Origin: CAWHYG01 sp963833505
Lineage (GTDB): Bacteria > Eisenbacteria > RBG-16-71-46 > CAIMUX01
Assembly: GCA_963833505.1 (NCBI GenBank)
Contig: CAWHYG010000006.1
Coordinates: forward strand, 558,001 to 622,000
Reading direction: 5' to 3'
DNA length: 64,000 nt
A program made the translations under genes and the position numbers. This document shows positions 56,464 through 64,000 of this stretch, in pieces. The notes beneath the pieces are model-generated. The model was given only the letters and a program-made list of their open reading frames with translations, searched no databases and had not been told where the DNA came from. How positions within the stretch are numbered: position 1 is the stretch's first letter; each line of letters starts with the position of its first letter.

Positions 56464-57819
56464 TCACATCTGGAGCAGGGTGTCGAACATGTCGCTGACC
56501 GTGCTGAAGACCTTCGCGGCCGCGTCATAGGCCTTCTCGGTCGTGACCATGCGGGTCAGTTCCTCGTCCATGTTGACGCCGATCGCCGATTGTCGGTTCG
56601 CGTCCAGGCTCTGCACGGCGGCGTCCTCGTTCTGGCTCATGGTGTTCGCCTGCTGGCCCAGGGACCCCAGGTTGGTGACGACGGCCTGGTAGTAGTCGCC
56701 CATCGTGGCGGTGGAACGGTCCATGGTCCGGGCATCGCGCAGATTGGCGATGGCCAGGGCGATGTCGTTGTCGCCGGCGTCGCCCGTCGTGCCCGCGTTG
56801 AGCTGGCTCGGATCGTTGGCGATGTCGGGGTTGACCTGCAACGTCGCCGCGGTGTTGCCGGTGAAGAAGTTGAGATGGGTCGGGCCGGCCGAATGCACTT
56901 CGTTGACGGTGGACGCGATCGTGGAAGCGAGCTGGTCCATCTGACTCAGGAACGAGGGGAGCACCTGATCGCGGGCCTCGAGGATCCCCCCAAGCTCGCC
57001 GGACAGAGCGACCGGGGCGTCCAAATGGTCGGCGAAGGCCAGGTTCATGGTGGTCTGGCCGCCCTGGACCGAACCCTGGAGCTCGAGCGGCACCACCGAG
57101 TCCCCATCCACGACGGTGCGGCCGCCGATCCGCACGACCGCGGTGCCGTCGCTTCGGATCGTCGAACTGGCCCCGGCCGACTGGGCGAGTTGGTCCAGGA
57201 GCAGATCCCGCTGGTCGCGCAGATTGCCGTCCACGCCCCCCCCGATCTCGGAGGTGGTGATCTGGACGTTCAGGTCGGCCACCTGCTGCAGGGAGGTGTC
57301 GAGCTGATCCACCCTCTGGCTCAGATCGGCGGTGGAGGAGTTGATGATGGCGCGGATCTGCGAGTCGATCTGCTGGAGGCCCTGCGCCAGATCCTGCCCG
57401 CTCTGGATGACCACGGAGCGGGCGGAGGAGCTTTCGGGCTGGTTGGACAGCTCGAGCCAGCTGTTCCAGAAATTGTCCATGAGGTCGCCCAATCCGCTGT
57501 CGGTCGGCTCGTTCAGCACCGATTCGGCCTGGGTCAAGGTCTCGGAGCGCGCGTCCCAGCGACCGGCGAGAGCCATCTCGCTGCGGACCTGCGAATCCAG
57601 GAAGACGTCGCGCGTCCGCTGGATCCCGTCCATCGACACGCCGGTGCCGAGAACGCCTTGGGGGGTGAGCTCGGAAGGAGAGGGATCCAGGATGGCCGTC
57701 TGACGCGTGTAGCCCGGAGTGTTGACGTTCGCCAGGTTGTTGCCGGTGACGCTGATCGCCGCCTGCTGCGCCAGCAGCGAACGGCGGGCGATATCCATTG
57801 CCTGCGATAGGCCGGCCAT
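56464..57819 (-). CDS. flgK: Flagellar hook-associated protein FlgK
   Basis: Hook-filament junction protein 1. The 451-residue protein starts with the axial motif (MAGLSQAMDIARRSLLAQQAAISVTGNNLANVNTPGYTRQTAIL, in pieces), has the FlgK-specific QRTRDVFLDSQVRSEMALAGRWD and LSNQPESSSARSVVIQSGQDLAQGLQQ segments, and ends with ATMGDYYQAVVTNLGSLGQQA and the MVTTEKAYDAAAKVFSTVSDMFDTLLQM helix. Shorter than enteric FlgK (about 550) because the middle domain is reduced. Confidence 0.95.
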   Translation of the reverse strand: MAGLSQAMDIARRSLLAQQAAISVTGNNLANVNTPGYTRQTAILDPSPSELTPQGVLGTGVSMDGIQRTRDVFLDSQVRSEMALAGRWDARSETLTQAESVLNEPTDSGLGDLMDNFWNSWLELSNQPESSSARSVVIQSGQDLAQGLQQIDSQIRAIINSSTADLSQRVDQLDTSLQQVADLNVQITTSEIGGGVDGNLRDQRDLLLDQLAQSAGASSTIRSDGTAVVRIGGRTVVDGDSVVPLELQGSVQGGQTTMNLAFADHLDAPVALSGELGGILEARDQVLPSFLSQMDQLASTIASTVNEVHSAGPTHLNFFTGNTAATLQVNPDIANDPSQLNAGTTGDAGDNDIALAIANLRDARTMDRSTATMGDYYQAVVTNLGSLGQQANTMSQNEDAAVQSLDANRQSAIGVNMDEELTRMVTTEKAYDAAAKVFSTVSDMFDTLLQM

Positions 57820-57876
57820 CTTCCTTTCCCTCGGCTCCTCACTCGGGGGCTTCCCTGTCCCCCGGTTCTCATTCGA

Positions 57877-58365
57877 TCAGGCGGTGCGATCCATCAACGA
57901 CGGCGTTCTTCTCCAATCCGGACGCGTCCCCGGCGCCCGATAGGTCGGTCCGTTTCGGGTCAGCCAGTCGACCAGAAGCTCCATCTGGGCCTGCGTCCAC
58001 TCCACGTTGCGCTGCGCGAGATAGCGTCCCCTCTGGGCCAGGCGGAGGATCTCCGCCCGAAGCGACGCCGCCTCCCTGGCCAGGCGCCTGAGCTCGGGTG
58101 CATCGGCCGGTTTCTTCTCGGTCAGGTACCTCTCGAGGGACCCCTCGCCGGAGATCCAGATCTGGCGCGCCGCCGAAGCCGCCGCGGCCCGCCGGGCCGC
58201 ATCGTTCTGGATGCGGACCAGCCCGAGCAGCTCGTTCCCCGGGCTGCCCGAACGCAACGCTGTTTCCGTGTCGCTCATGGCGGCCAGCAATCGGCGCCCG
58301 CACTCGATCTCGTGCAGGATCGCCGCCGCCGGGCCGTCCACGTCCGGCTTCCTCGTTTCCGGCAT
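57877..58365 (-). CDS. flgN: Flagellar chaperone FlgN
   Basis: Export chaperone for FlgK and FlgL. The 162-residue helical protein (ILHEIECGRRLLAAMSDTETALRSG, NELLGLVRIQNDAARRAA, LRRLAREAASLRAEILRLAQRGRYLAQRNVEWTQAQMELLVDWL) has the FlgN-type long helices and the NVEWTQAQMELL-like C-terminal helix. Immediately upstream of flgK, its usual place. Family conservation is weak, so the call relies on position and shape. Confidence 0.78.
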   Translation of the reverse strand: MPETRKPDVDGPAAAILHEIECGRRLLAAMSDTETALRSGSPGNELLGLVRIQNDAARRAAAASAARQIWISGEGSLERYLTEKKPADAPELRRLAREAASLRAEILRLAQRGRYLAQRNVEWTQAQMELLVDWLTRNGPTYRAPGTRPDWRRTPSLMDRTA

Positions 58366-58439
58366 TCCAGGATTCCTCCTACGTTGAGGTATCGGTCGCG
58401 GGACCTTGCATCTTGAGAGCGCGGTCGGGGGGCAGCGGC

Positions 58440-59939
58440 TCAGGCGTCTTCGGGGTGGCTCCGGTCGTACGCGGCCTTCGCCTCGAGGACGCGGCGCACG
58501 TAGTCCTTCGTCTCCCGGATCGGCGGGATGCCGGCGTTCGCCGCGACGGCGCCGGGGCCGGCGTTGTAGGCCGCCAGGGCCTTGTCCACGCTGCCGAAGC
58601 GGTCGAGCTGGAGGCTCAGGTATTTCGTCCCGGCGTACAGGTTCTCCCAGGAATCGCGGGGATCCTGGATCCCCATCTCCCGCGCGGTCTGCGGCATGAT
58701 CTGCATGAGCCCGATCGCGCCCTTGGAGGAGACCGCGTCGGCCTGCCCGCTGGATTCGACGTGGACGACGGCACGGATCAGATTGACGGGAAGCTGGAAG
58801 AGCCGGCCCACCCGCGTGATCAGGTTCTGGAGCGCGCTGTTCTTCTCGACGCCGGATGCGTCTTCAGCCTGTGAATCCGGAGAAGCCTGAGCCGTCGTCG
58901 CCGGGGTCGGGGCGACGCCGCGGCTCTTGGCGCTTCCGGTGGTGGACGAAGGTCCCGCGCGCGCCGGCGTGGCGCCGCCGGATGCGCCCGGACTTCCCGG
59001 CGTTGCGCCCGCGCGCGCTGCCGGAGTCCCCGATGACGAGCGACGGATCGCATGCGTCCCGCCCTTCGAGAGAGACGCGATCGGAATTCCCGGCCCCGCC
59101 GCGCCTTCCGGCGGGGTCGAGCCGTTCGCGGCCATCTTCTCCCGCAAGACGCGCAGCAGCTCGTTCGAGAGCGGGAACATGCGGGCTCCGCCGGCATTGA
59201 GGGCGCGGAACACCGCGGCCTGATTCCCTCCGATGGCCGCGCCGGGACTGAGCGCCCCGATCCCCCCGGCCGCACTCCATGCGCCGGAGGCCCCGGTCTC
59301 GCTCAACCCGTCGAGCGTCGCGATCGGGTTCGCCGCATCCTCGGCGCCACTGGCGTCGCCGAGCAGCGCATCGGCGCTCAATCCGCCCAAGGTCGCCGAT
59401 CCGAGTTCGCCGGCGCCGTCGGCGGAACCGAGGGCATCTTCGGTGTCGCCCGCGTTCAGCTCGCTGGACCAGAGCCCGGCATCGGTCCCGGAAAGGGCTC
59501 CGGCCTGCTGCAACGAGGTCAGGGTGGCGGCCGAAGCCGAAGAGGACGTCGTTCCCTTCGCGCCGGCGAGCGCCGAGTCCAGCGCCGGCAGGGGCCATCT
59601 CTCCGCGAGCTTCCCGGCCAGGGCCTCGTTCCAGAACCAGGAGTAGATCTCGGAAGGAGCCCCCGGCTCCGAATCGTCGAGGCCGGTTTCGGCCAGCTTC
59701 GAGGTCAGCGGCTTCAGCATCTCCATGAGAAGGATGGAGCGGAATTGAGCGGCCGCCTGCGCCGCCTTCGGATCGACGGCCGTGCCGCTCGAAGCGGAGG
59801 CGCCTGAGGACGTCCTCGCGGACGACGACACCCCCAAAGCCGAGGTTCCGGGGGGGGACGCGCGCATCGCGGACGGCGGAGGCAGTGACGCCGCAATGCG
59901 CGCATCCGTAGACTGAAGCGGCGGGAAATCCCCGGTCAC
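58440..59939 (-). CDS. flgJ: FlgJ-type rod-binding domain fused to a lytic transglycosylase (SLT)
   Basis: Rod-capping and wall-cutting protein. The 499-residue protein has an N-terminal FlgJ/rod-binding domain (about 53-115: KAAQAAAQFRSILLMEMLKPLTSKLAE, PSEIYSWFWNEALAGKLAER), a long Ala/Gly/Ser linker (about 120-370) and a C-terminal SLT domain (about 378-490) with the catalytic glutamate in VVHVESSGQADAVSSKGAIGLMQIMP, then YAGTKYLSLQLDRFG and ALAAYNAGPGAVA. Enteric FlgJ instead carries a glucosaminidase; SLT-type fusions are known in other lineages. The start overlaps flgI (ATGA). Confidence 0.9.
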   Translation of the reverse strand: MTGDFPPLQSTDARIAASLPPPSAMRASPPGTSALGVSSSARTSSGASASSGTAVDPKAAQAAAQFRSILLMEMLKPLTSKLAETGLDDSEPGAPSEIYSWFWNEALAGKLAERWPLPALDSALAGAKGTTSSSASAATLTSLQQAGALSGTDAGLWSSELNAGDTEDALGSADGAGELGSATLGGLSADALLGDASGAEDAANPIATLDGLSETGASGAWSAAGGIGALSPGAAIGGNQAAVFRALNAGGARMFPLSNELLRVLREKMAANGSTPPEGAAGPGIPIASLSKGGTHAIRRSSSGTPAARAGATPGSPGASGGATPARAGPSSTTGSAKSRGVAPTPATTAQASPDSQAEDASGVEKNSALQNLITRVGRLFQLPVNLIRAVVHVESSGQADAVSSKGAIGLMQIMPQTAREMGIQDPRDSWENLYAGTKYLSLQLDRFGSVDKALAAYNAGPGAVAANAGIPPIRETKDYVRRVLEAKAAYDRSHPEDA

Positions 59940-61099
59940 AGCACGACCAGTTCGGCCTGGAGGGCGCCCGCCTCCTTGAGGGCCTGGAAGATCGCGATCA
60001 CGTCCCGCGGAGTTACGCCGAGGGTGTTGAGCGCCTTGGCCAGCTCTTCCAGCGTCGAAGTCCCGGAGGTGGTGAGAAACGCTCCCGTCTGATCCGAGAC
60101 CTTGATGCCGGACTGGGGCACGACCATGGACTGCGTCCCGTCCGGCGATAACGGAGGCGCCGGGTAGGCCTGGTTCTCGTTGTTGATGCGGATCGAGAGG
60201 TTGCCATGGGAGATCGCCACCGGCAGAAGCCGGACGTCGCCCCCGGCCACGATCGTGCCGGTTCGCTCGTTGATGACGACCCGGGCCGGAGCGCCGGGCG
60301 AGACCTCGGCCTCTCCGATCCGCGACATCAGCGAGATGGGAACCGGCGCGGCGCTGTCCGCCAGGGCGCCTCCGAACGGAATGCGGATCGTGCCGGGATC
60401 GACCGCGCGCGCTCCTCCGCCCACGATTTCATTGACGGCCTTGGCCACCCGATCCGCGGTCGTGAAGTCGGGACGTTCCAGCACGAGATCGATGCTGCCC
60501 CCTGGCAGCGAAGCCGCGACCTCCCGTTCGATCAGGGCGCCGTTCGGGATCCGGCCGACGGTGACCTCGTTCTGGGTGACGCTCGATCCGCCGGGGCTGT
60601 CCACCTCATAGCCGCCGACCACGATTGGGCCCTGCGCCACGGCATAGATCTTCCCGTCCGCGGCCTGCAGCGGCGTCTGGATGAGGACGCCTCCTCGGAG
60701 ATTGGTGGCGTCGCCCATCGAGGCCACGGTGACGTCGAGGCGGCTGCCGGTGCGGGCGAAGGGGGGAAGGGTCGCCGTGACCATGACGGCCGCCACGTTC
60801 TTGACCGAGATCTCTTCGGGACGAAGCGTGATGCCGACCGTCTCGAGGAGCGAGCTCAAGGCTCGAAGCGTGAAACCGGTGGTGCGCTTGTCGCCGGTGC
60901 CGTCGAGCCCGACGATGAGGCCATAGCCCACGAGCTGGTTGTCACGCACGCCCTGGAAGTGCGCCAGATCGCGGATCCGGACCGCCCGCGCGGATCCTGC
61001 GGCCAGGAGCAGAAGCGACGAAACGGCCGCCGCGGCCAGATTCCGCGGGAGGCGCCGGCGCCGAAGGCGCGAAGGCTGTCCGGCGGCTAGAGGATCCAT
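59936..61099 (-). CDS. flgI: Flagellar P-ring protein FlgI
   Basis: Periplasmic bushing around the rod, so the cell is diderm. The 387-residue protein has a signal peptide (LAAAAVSSLLLLAAGSARA), then the FlgI pattern: RIRDLAHFQGVRDNQLVGYGLIVGLDGTGD, ISVKNVAAVMVTATLPPFARTGSRLDVTVASMGDATNLRGGVL (in pieces), and a C-terminus LEELAKALNTLGVTPRDVIAIFQALKEAGALQAELVVL. All conserved blocks are present. Overlaps flgH by 13 bases. Confidence 0.97.
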   Translation of the reverse strand: MDPLAAGQPSRLRRRRLPRNLAAAAVSSLLLLAAGSARAVRIRDLAHFQGVRDNQLVGYGLIVGLDGTGDKRTTGFTLRALSSLLETVGITLRPEEISVKNVAAVMVTATLPPFARTGSRLDVTVASMGDATNLRGGVLIQTPLQAADGKIYAVAQGPIVVGGYEVDSPGGSSVTQNEVTVGRIPNGALIEREVAASLPGGSIDLVLERPDFTTADRVAKAVNEIVGGGARAVDPGTIRIPFGGALADSAAPVPISLMSRIGEAEVSPGAPARVVINERTGTIVAGGDVRLLPVAISHGNLSIRINNENQAYPAPPLSPDGTQSMVVPQSGIKVSDQTGAFLTTSGTSTLEELAKALNTLGVTPRDVIAIFQALKEAGALQAELVVL

Positions 61100-61722
61100 G
61101 ACAGCAACCGGAGAAGGAAGCCCTTCTGGGCCGCGTGGCTGGCGGGGCCCTTCCCCGCGTAGGTGATCCGCGCGTCCGCCAGAAAGGTCGAGTAGATGGT
61201 GTTGTCGGCCTGGATATCCTCCGGGCGCGCCACCCCGTGCAGCGTGATGCGATCCTCATCGCCGTTGACGCTGACCATGCGGCTCCCCTCGATGATGAGA
61301 TGCCCATCCGGACGGATCTCGACCACCTCGGCCGAGATCTTGGTGCTGAGCTGACCGGAGAGCGAGGTCTGGCCGGTGCCGTTGATCTGGTCCTTGAGGT
61401 CGGACTTGGCGCTGAACAGGGGAATGAAGCTCAGCGGCCCCTTGCCCGGGCCTCCGCCGAGATCGGTCTGGTCTTCCTTGTTGGTCTTGAGCGTGGCGCT
61501 TTTCGTGCCCTGGGAGTTCTCGATGACGATGACGGTGACGAGGTCGCCGACCCGCAGCGCCTTCCGGTTGGAGTACCGGTTGCCGGTCTCATCGCTCCAG
61601 AGAGATGGAGAAGACCCGTCGGCGCGGGCCAGGCGCGCGGACAGGCCGGCGGCGGGCGCGAGGAGCGCCAGCGCCAACGCCACCTTCCCGAGCGTTCTCA
61701 CCACGGTTTTCGCTGCCGTCAT
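61087..61722 (-). CDS. flgH: Flagellar L-ring protein FlgH (no lipobox cysteine)
   Basis: Outer-membrane ring protein. The 211-residue protein has a signal peptide (LALALLAPAAGLSARLARA) but no cysteine at or near the cleavage site, while FlgH is normally a lipoprotein with an L-x-G-C box. The mature core is typical: LWSDETGNRYSNRKALRVGDLVTVIVIENSQGTKSATL, GTGQTSLSGQLSTKISAEVVEIRPDGHLIIEGSRMVSVNGDED, GVARPEDIQADNTIYSTFLADARITYAGKG (in pieces). Start ATG 61722 overlaps the flgA stop (ATGA). A longer open frame upstream is only a shadow of flgA. Confidence 0.94.
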   Translation of the reverse strand: MTAAKTVVRTLGKVALALALLAPAAGLSARLARADGSSPSLWSDETGNRYSNRKALRVGDLVTVIVIENSQGTKSATLKTNKEDQTDLGGGPGKGPLSFIPLFSAKSDLKDQINGTGQTSLSGQLSTKISAEVVEIRPDGHLIIEGSRMVSVNGDEDRITLHGVARPEDIQADNTIYSTFLADARITYAGKGPASHAAQKGFLLRLLSWIL

Positions 61723-62687
61723 TCTGCGCCTCCGACCCGCACTTCGTTCCTGCCCATGACGACGCCGTCGCAGTCGTGGTCCGACCCGACGAGGCGCACC
61801 GGCAGCACATCGCCCGCCCACCCGTCGCGCCGGGACACGCCGTCTCCTTCCACGCGAAGACCGCCCGCCTGATAGAGCACATGGAGCCGTTCCCCCCGGC
61901 GAACCAGGGGCGGGTCCCTGAGATCGCCGCGGACCACCCATTGCCCCCGGGCGAGGTTTCGCAGGACGAAGGTCCCGAGGACCGCCGGTGCGCCGCCGGT
62001 CAAGGCGGAAGGAGGGAACCACCCGGCGCGCAATCCGAGATCCTCGTCCTGGATCAACGCTCCGGATCGCACCGCTCGAACGGCCATCCAGGCCGTGCCC
62101 AGACAGAGGGGCCGGCCTGAAACGAGGAACTCCCGGCGCTCCCCGTGAACGCGGGCGCGCAGGCGCACCGTCACGCGGTCGGGGCAGGAATCCCGGCCCG
62201 ACGCGGTCCGGGGAAGGTCCTCGAACGCGGCTGTGATCGAATCCACGCCCGAGTCGATCGAACGCAGTCCGTCGAGGCCGGTCCATTCGACCCGGAAGGT
62301 GTCGCAGCCGCAGGCCGCGCGCAATCGCGCCTCGAGCGAGGCCAGACCCGACTCTGCGGGCGAGGAGCCCGGAACTGTTCCTGGCGGCGACGAATCCGTG
62401 TTCAAAGCCGCGACCGGTGCAGCCGGCGACGACTCCATCCCGACCGGCACGGCTGCCCGAGGATCTGCGCCGGCGCGGGAGCCGGCCGGAAACGCTCCCG
62501 TCAGAGCGGCGAGAGCGAGCAAAAGACAGAGGCCGCCCCGGCTCGGGAGGTTGCGCCGGAACGGCCTCCACCACGGTGGACGGGAAAACGGCGGCAGAGT
62601 CCCTTCCAGAAGTGAGCCTCGCGAAGCCTGTTCCCCCTGGAAACCAGGTTCCAGACTCCGCTCGGTCCTCCATGCCTTCCGTGACAT
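61719..62687 (-). CDS. flgA: Flagellar P-ring chaperone FlgA
   Basis: Periplasmic chaperone for P-ring assembly. The 322-residue protein has a basic N-terminus, a hydrophobic signal segment (GLCLLLALAALTGAFPAGSRA, about 52-72), a variable middle and a C-terminal SAF/FlgA domain (about 190-320): WMAVRAVRSGALIQDEDLGLRAGW, VLRNLARGQWVVRGDLRDPPLVRRGERLHVLYQAGGLRVEGDG and VRLVGSDHDCDGVVMGRNEV (in pieces). The GxxxxVxNxxSxxxxxGxV-like ending is present. The signal lies far from the ATG at 62687, so the true start may be internal (about 62535). Confidence 0.88.
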   Translation of the reverse strand: MSRKAWRTERSLEPGFQGEQASRGSLLEGTLPPFSRPPWWRPFRRNLPSRGGLCLLLALAALTGAFPAGSRAGADPRAAVPVGMESSPAAPVAALNTDSSPPGTVPGSSPAESGLASLEARLRAACGCDTFRVEWTGLDGLRSIDSGVDSITAAFEDLPRTASGRDSCPDRVTVRLRARVHGERREFLVSGRPLCLGTAWMAVRAVRSGALIQDEDLGLRAGWFPPSALTGGAPAVLGTFVLRNLARGQWVVRGDLRDPPLVRRGERLHVLYQAGGLRVEGDGVSRRDGWAGDVLPVRLVGSDHDCDGVVMGRNEVRVGGAE

Positions 62688-62711
62688 CCGCCGCTTCCCC
62701 GTCCATTCTTC

Positions 62712-63503
62712 CTAGGACGACTGGAGGTTCGATGCGACCTGCATCATGTCATCCGCCGTCTTGATGGCCTTGGAATTCATCTCGAAGGCGCGCTGCGCCA
62801 CGACCATGTTCACCATCTCCTCGACCACGTCGACGTTCGACCGCTCGAGGGCGCCTTGGATCAAGGTTCCGATGCCCGATTCTCCGGGATTCCCGACCTG
62901 CGGATCTCCGGTGGCCGGGCTCTGCTTGAGGATGTTGCCTCCTTGCGCGACGAGCCCTCCGGGGTTGGGGAACCGCGCGAGCTGGAGCTGGCCGACCTGA
63001 TTGGAACCGGTGGTGCTGGCCTGCTCGACCGACACCTTGCCGTCAGCCGTCACCGCAATGCTGGTGGTGTCGTTGGGCAGGGTGATCTCGGGCTGGACCA
63101 CGTAGCCCTGGGCCGTCACCACCCGGCCGTCGGAATCCAGTTTGAGGGATCCATCCCGGGAATAACCGGTCGTGCCGTCGGGGAGCATGACCTGGAAGAA
63201 CCCGTCCCCCTGGATGACCAGATCCAGGGGATTGTTCGTCGTATCGGTGTCTCCCTGGACGTAGATCCTCTCCGTATCGACGGCCCGCGACCCGTGGCCG
63301 ACCTGGAGGCCCACCGACCGGCCGGGCGTCGCTCCGTTCGCCTGGGTCGGCGAGTTGATCGTCTGGTAGAGCAGATCCTCGAAGTCAACCCGGGCCCGCT
63401 TGTAGCCGTTCGTGTTCACGTTGGCCAGGTTGTTTGCGATCGTGTCGAGATACAGTTCCTGCGCGCGCATTCCCGACGCCGCTGACCGCATCGCTCTCAG
63501 CAT
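62712..63503 (-). CDS. flgG: Flagellar distal rod protein FlgG
   Basis: Distal rod subunit. The 263-residue protein, length standard, has the axial start MRSAASGMRAQELYLDTIANNLANVNTNGYKRARVDFEDLLYQ (in pieces; YKRxRVDFEDLLYQ is FlgG-specific), the LVIQGDGFFQVMLPDGTTGYSRDGSLKLDSDGRVVTAQGY domain and the C-terminal SNVDVVEEMVNMVVAQRAFEMNSKAIKTADDMMQVASNLQ helix. Between flgF and flgA. Confidence 0.97.
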   Translation of the reverse strand: MLRAMRSAASGMRAQELYLDTIANNLANVNTNGYKRARVDFEDLLYQTINSPTQANGATPGRSVGLQVGHGSRAVDTERIYVQGDTDTTNNPLDLVIQGDGFFQVMLPDGTTGYSRDGSLKLDSDGRVVTAQGYVVQPEITLPNDTTSIAVTADGKVSVEQASTTGSNQVGQLQLARFPNPGGLVAQGGNILKQSPATGDPQVGNPGESGIGTLIQGALERSNVDVVEEMVNMVVAQRAFEMNSKAIKTADDMMQVASNLQSS

Positions 63504-63545
63504 CGAATCGCCCTCCTTGGCCCCGTCACCGGCGGCTTCCCGCCG

Positions 63546-64000
63546 CTATCCATTCGCAAACTGGATCAGCTGGCCCAGACTCCGGTCCTGGGCCTGGATC
63601 GCCTTCTGGTTGGCCTCATAGCCGCGCAAGAGCGTGACCATGTCGACCATGGTCAGAACCGGATCCACGTTGGCGCCTTCAACCGAACCCTGGATGACCC
63701 GGCTCGTCGTGTCGGGTTCAGCCGATCCGGTCGAGCTGAGAAGGCCCGTGCCCGCGTGCCGCACCTCTTGAGCATCGGAGAGGGTGACGATCCGGAGCTT
63801 GCCCTGGGAGGTTCCGTTCACCAGGACCGTGCCGTCGGGCGCCACGGCCAGTTCGGCGGAGGGCGGAACGGTCACCGTCCCTCCCTCGGTCAGGATGGGA
63901 TAGCCGCTCTTCTGCACCAGGAGGCCTTCGGGGCTCCGCTCCAGGGTGCCGTCGCGCGTGTACAACTCGCCGCTCGGGCCTTGGACGACGAAGAATCCGG
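63546..64000 (-). CDS. flgF: Flagellar rod protein FlgF (partial, runs off right edge)
   Basis: Proximal/distal rod junction protein; only the C-terminal 150 codons are in the window, and the frame is open to base 64000. Visible are GFFVVQGPSGELYTRDGTLERSPEGLLV, YPILTEGGTV and the C-terminal axial helix VIQGSVEGANVDPVLTMVDMVTLLRGYEANQKAIQAQDRSLGQLIQF (in pieces). The NVDPVxxMVxMI pattern and location before flgG support FlgF over FlgG. Confidence 0.9.
   Translation of the reverse strand, partial: GFFVVQGPSGELYTRDGTLERSPEGLLVQKSGYPILTEGGTVTVPPSAELAVAPDGTVLVNGTSQGKLRIVTLSDAQEVRHAGTGLLSSTGSAEPDTTSRVIQGSVEGANVDPVLTMVDMVTLLRGYEANQKAIQAQDRSLGQLIQFANG

Overview
The window is very GC-rich (about two thirds G+C by eye) and densely coded. 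It is dominated by flagellar genes, almost all on the minus strand. Four loci in the accessory regions encode proteins (three signal-peptide proteins and one remnant) that end in the same FlgD-type Ig-like domain. Together with the carboxypeptidase-regulatory/TonB receptor architecture, the LVIVD and NHL repeats and the outer-membrane ring genes flgH and flgI, this suggests a diderm from an uncultured, high-GC lineage related to the FCB group, most like Candidatus Eisenbacteria. That assignment is an inference from protein style; no rRNA gene is present.

Layout. (1) 1-16.0 kb, minus strand: flgB-flgC-fliE-fliF-fliG-fliH-fliI-fliJ-motE-like-fliK-flgD-TIGR02530-flgE-fliL-fliM-fliN-fliO. This is the basal body, switch, export ATPase and hook operon; it reads out of the left edge, where fliPQR/flhBA would be expected. 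(2) 16.5-23.75 kb, plus strand: a tightly coupled operon (Gfo/Idh/MocA dehydrogenase, tiny ORF, flippase-like membrane protein, CDP-alcohol phosphotransferase, HAD protein, nucleotidyltransferase, ATP-grasp ligase, class III aminotransferase) with its own promoter and terminator. It looks like a pathway that makes, activates, transfers and exports an unusual polar head group. (3) 24.1-36.9 kb: accessory region with a complete group II intron inserted antisense in the 5' leader of an FG-GAP protein gene, an Asp/Asn hydroxylase-like gene, LVIVD remnants, a TonB receptor, a conserved cytosolic protein of unknown function, 40-bp repeats and a large secreted beta-propeller protein. (4) 37.0-43.9 kb, minus: a stand-alone sigma-70 region 4 protein, a degenerate CheB-like protein, an AMIN/TPR protein, and a histidine kinase/sigma-54 activator pair. 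(5) 44.2-46.7 kb: NHL-repeat secreted protein and a remnant of another. (6) 46.8-64 kb, minus: flgF-flgG-flgA-flgH-flgI-flgJ/SLT-flgN-flgK-flgL-fliW-csrA, then fliC-fliS-fliD-fliT-like-flgM-like-PilZ and a second kinase/sigma-54 activator pair.

Regulation looks layered. Two NtrC-type activators and two sigma-54-like sites point to sigma-54 control of early and middle genes. A sigma-28-like promoter stands in front of fliC with a FlgM-like protein nearby. The FliW-CsrA pair is matched by two candidate CsrA sites in the fliC leader.

Four genes (fliH, the FG-GAP gene, the hydroxylase-like gene and the NHL gene) each carry exactly one extra base. Removing it restores family-typical protein, so either the assembly has residual insertion errors or several genes are decaying.
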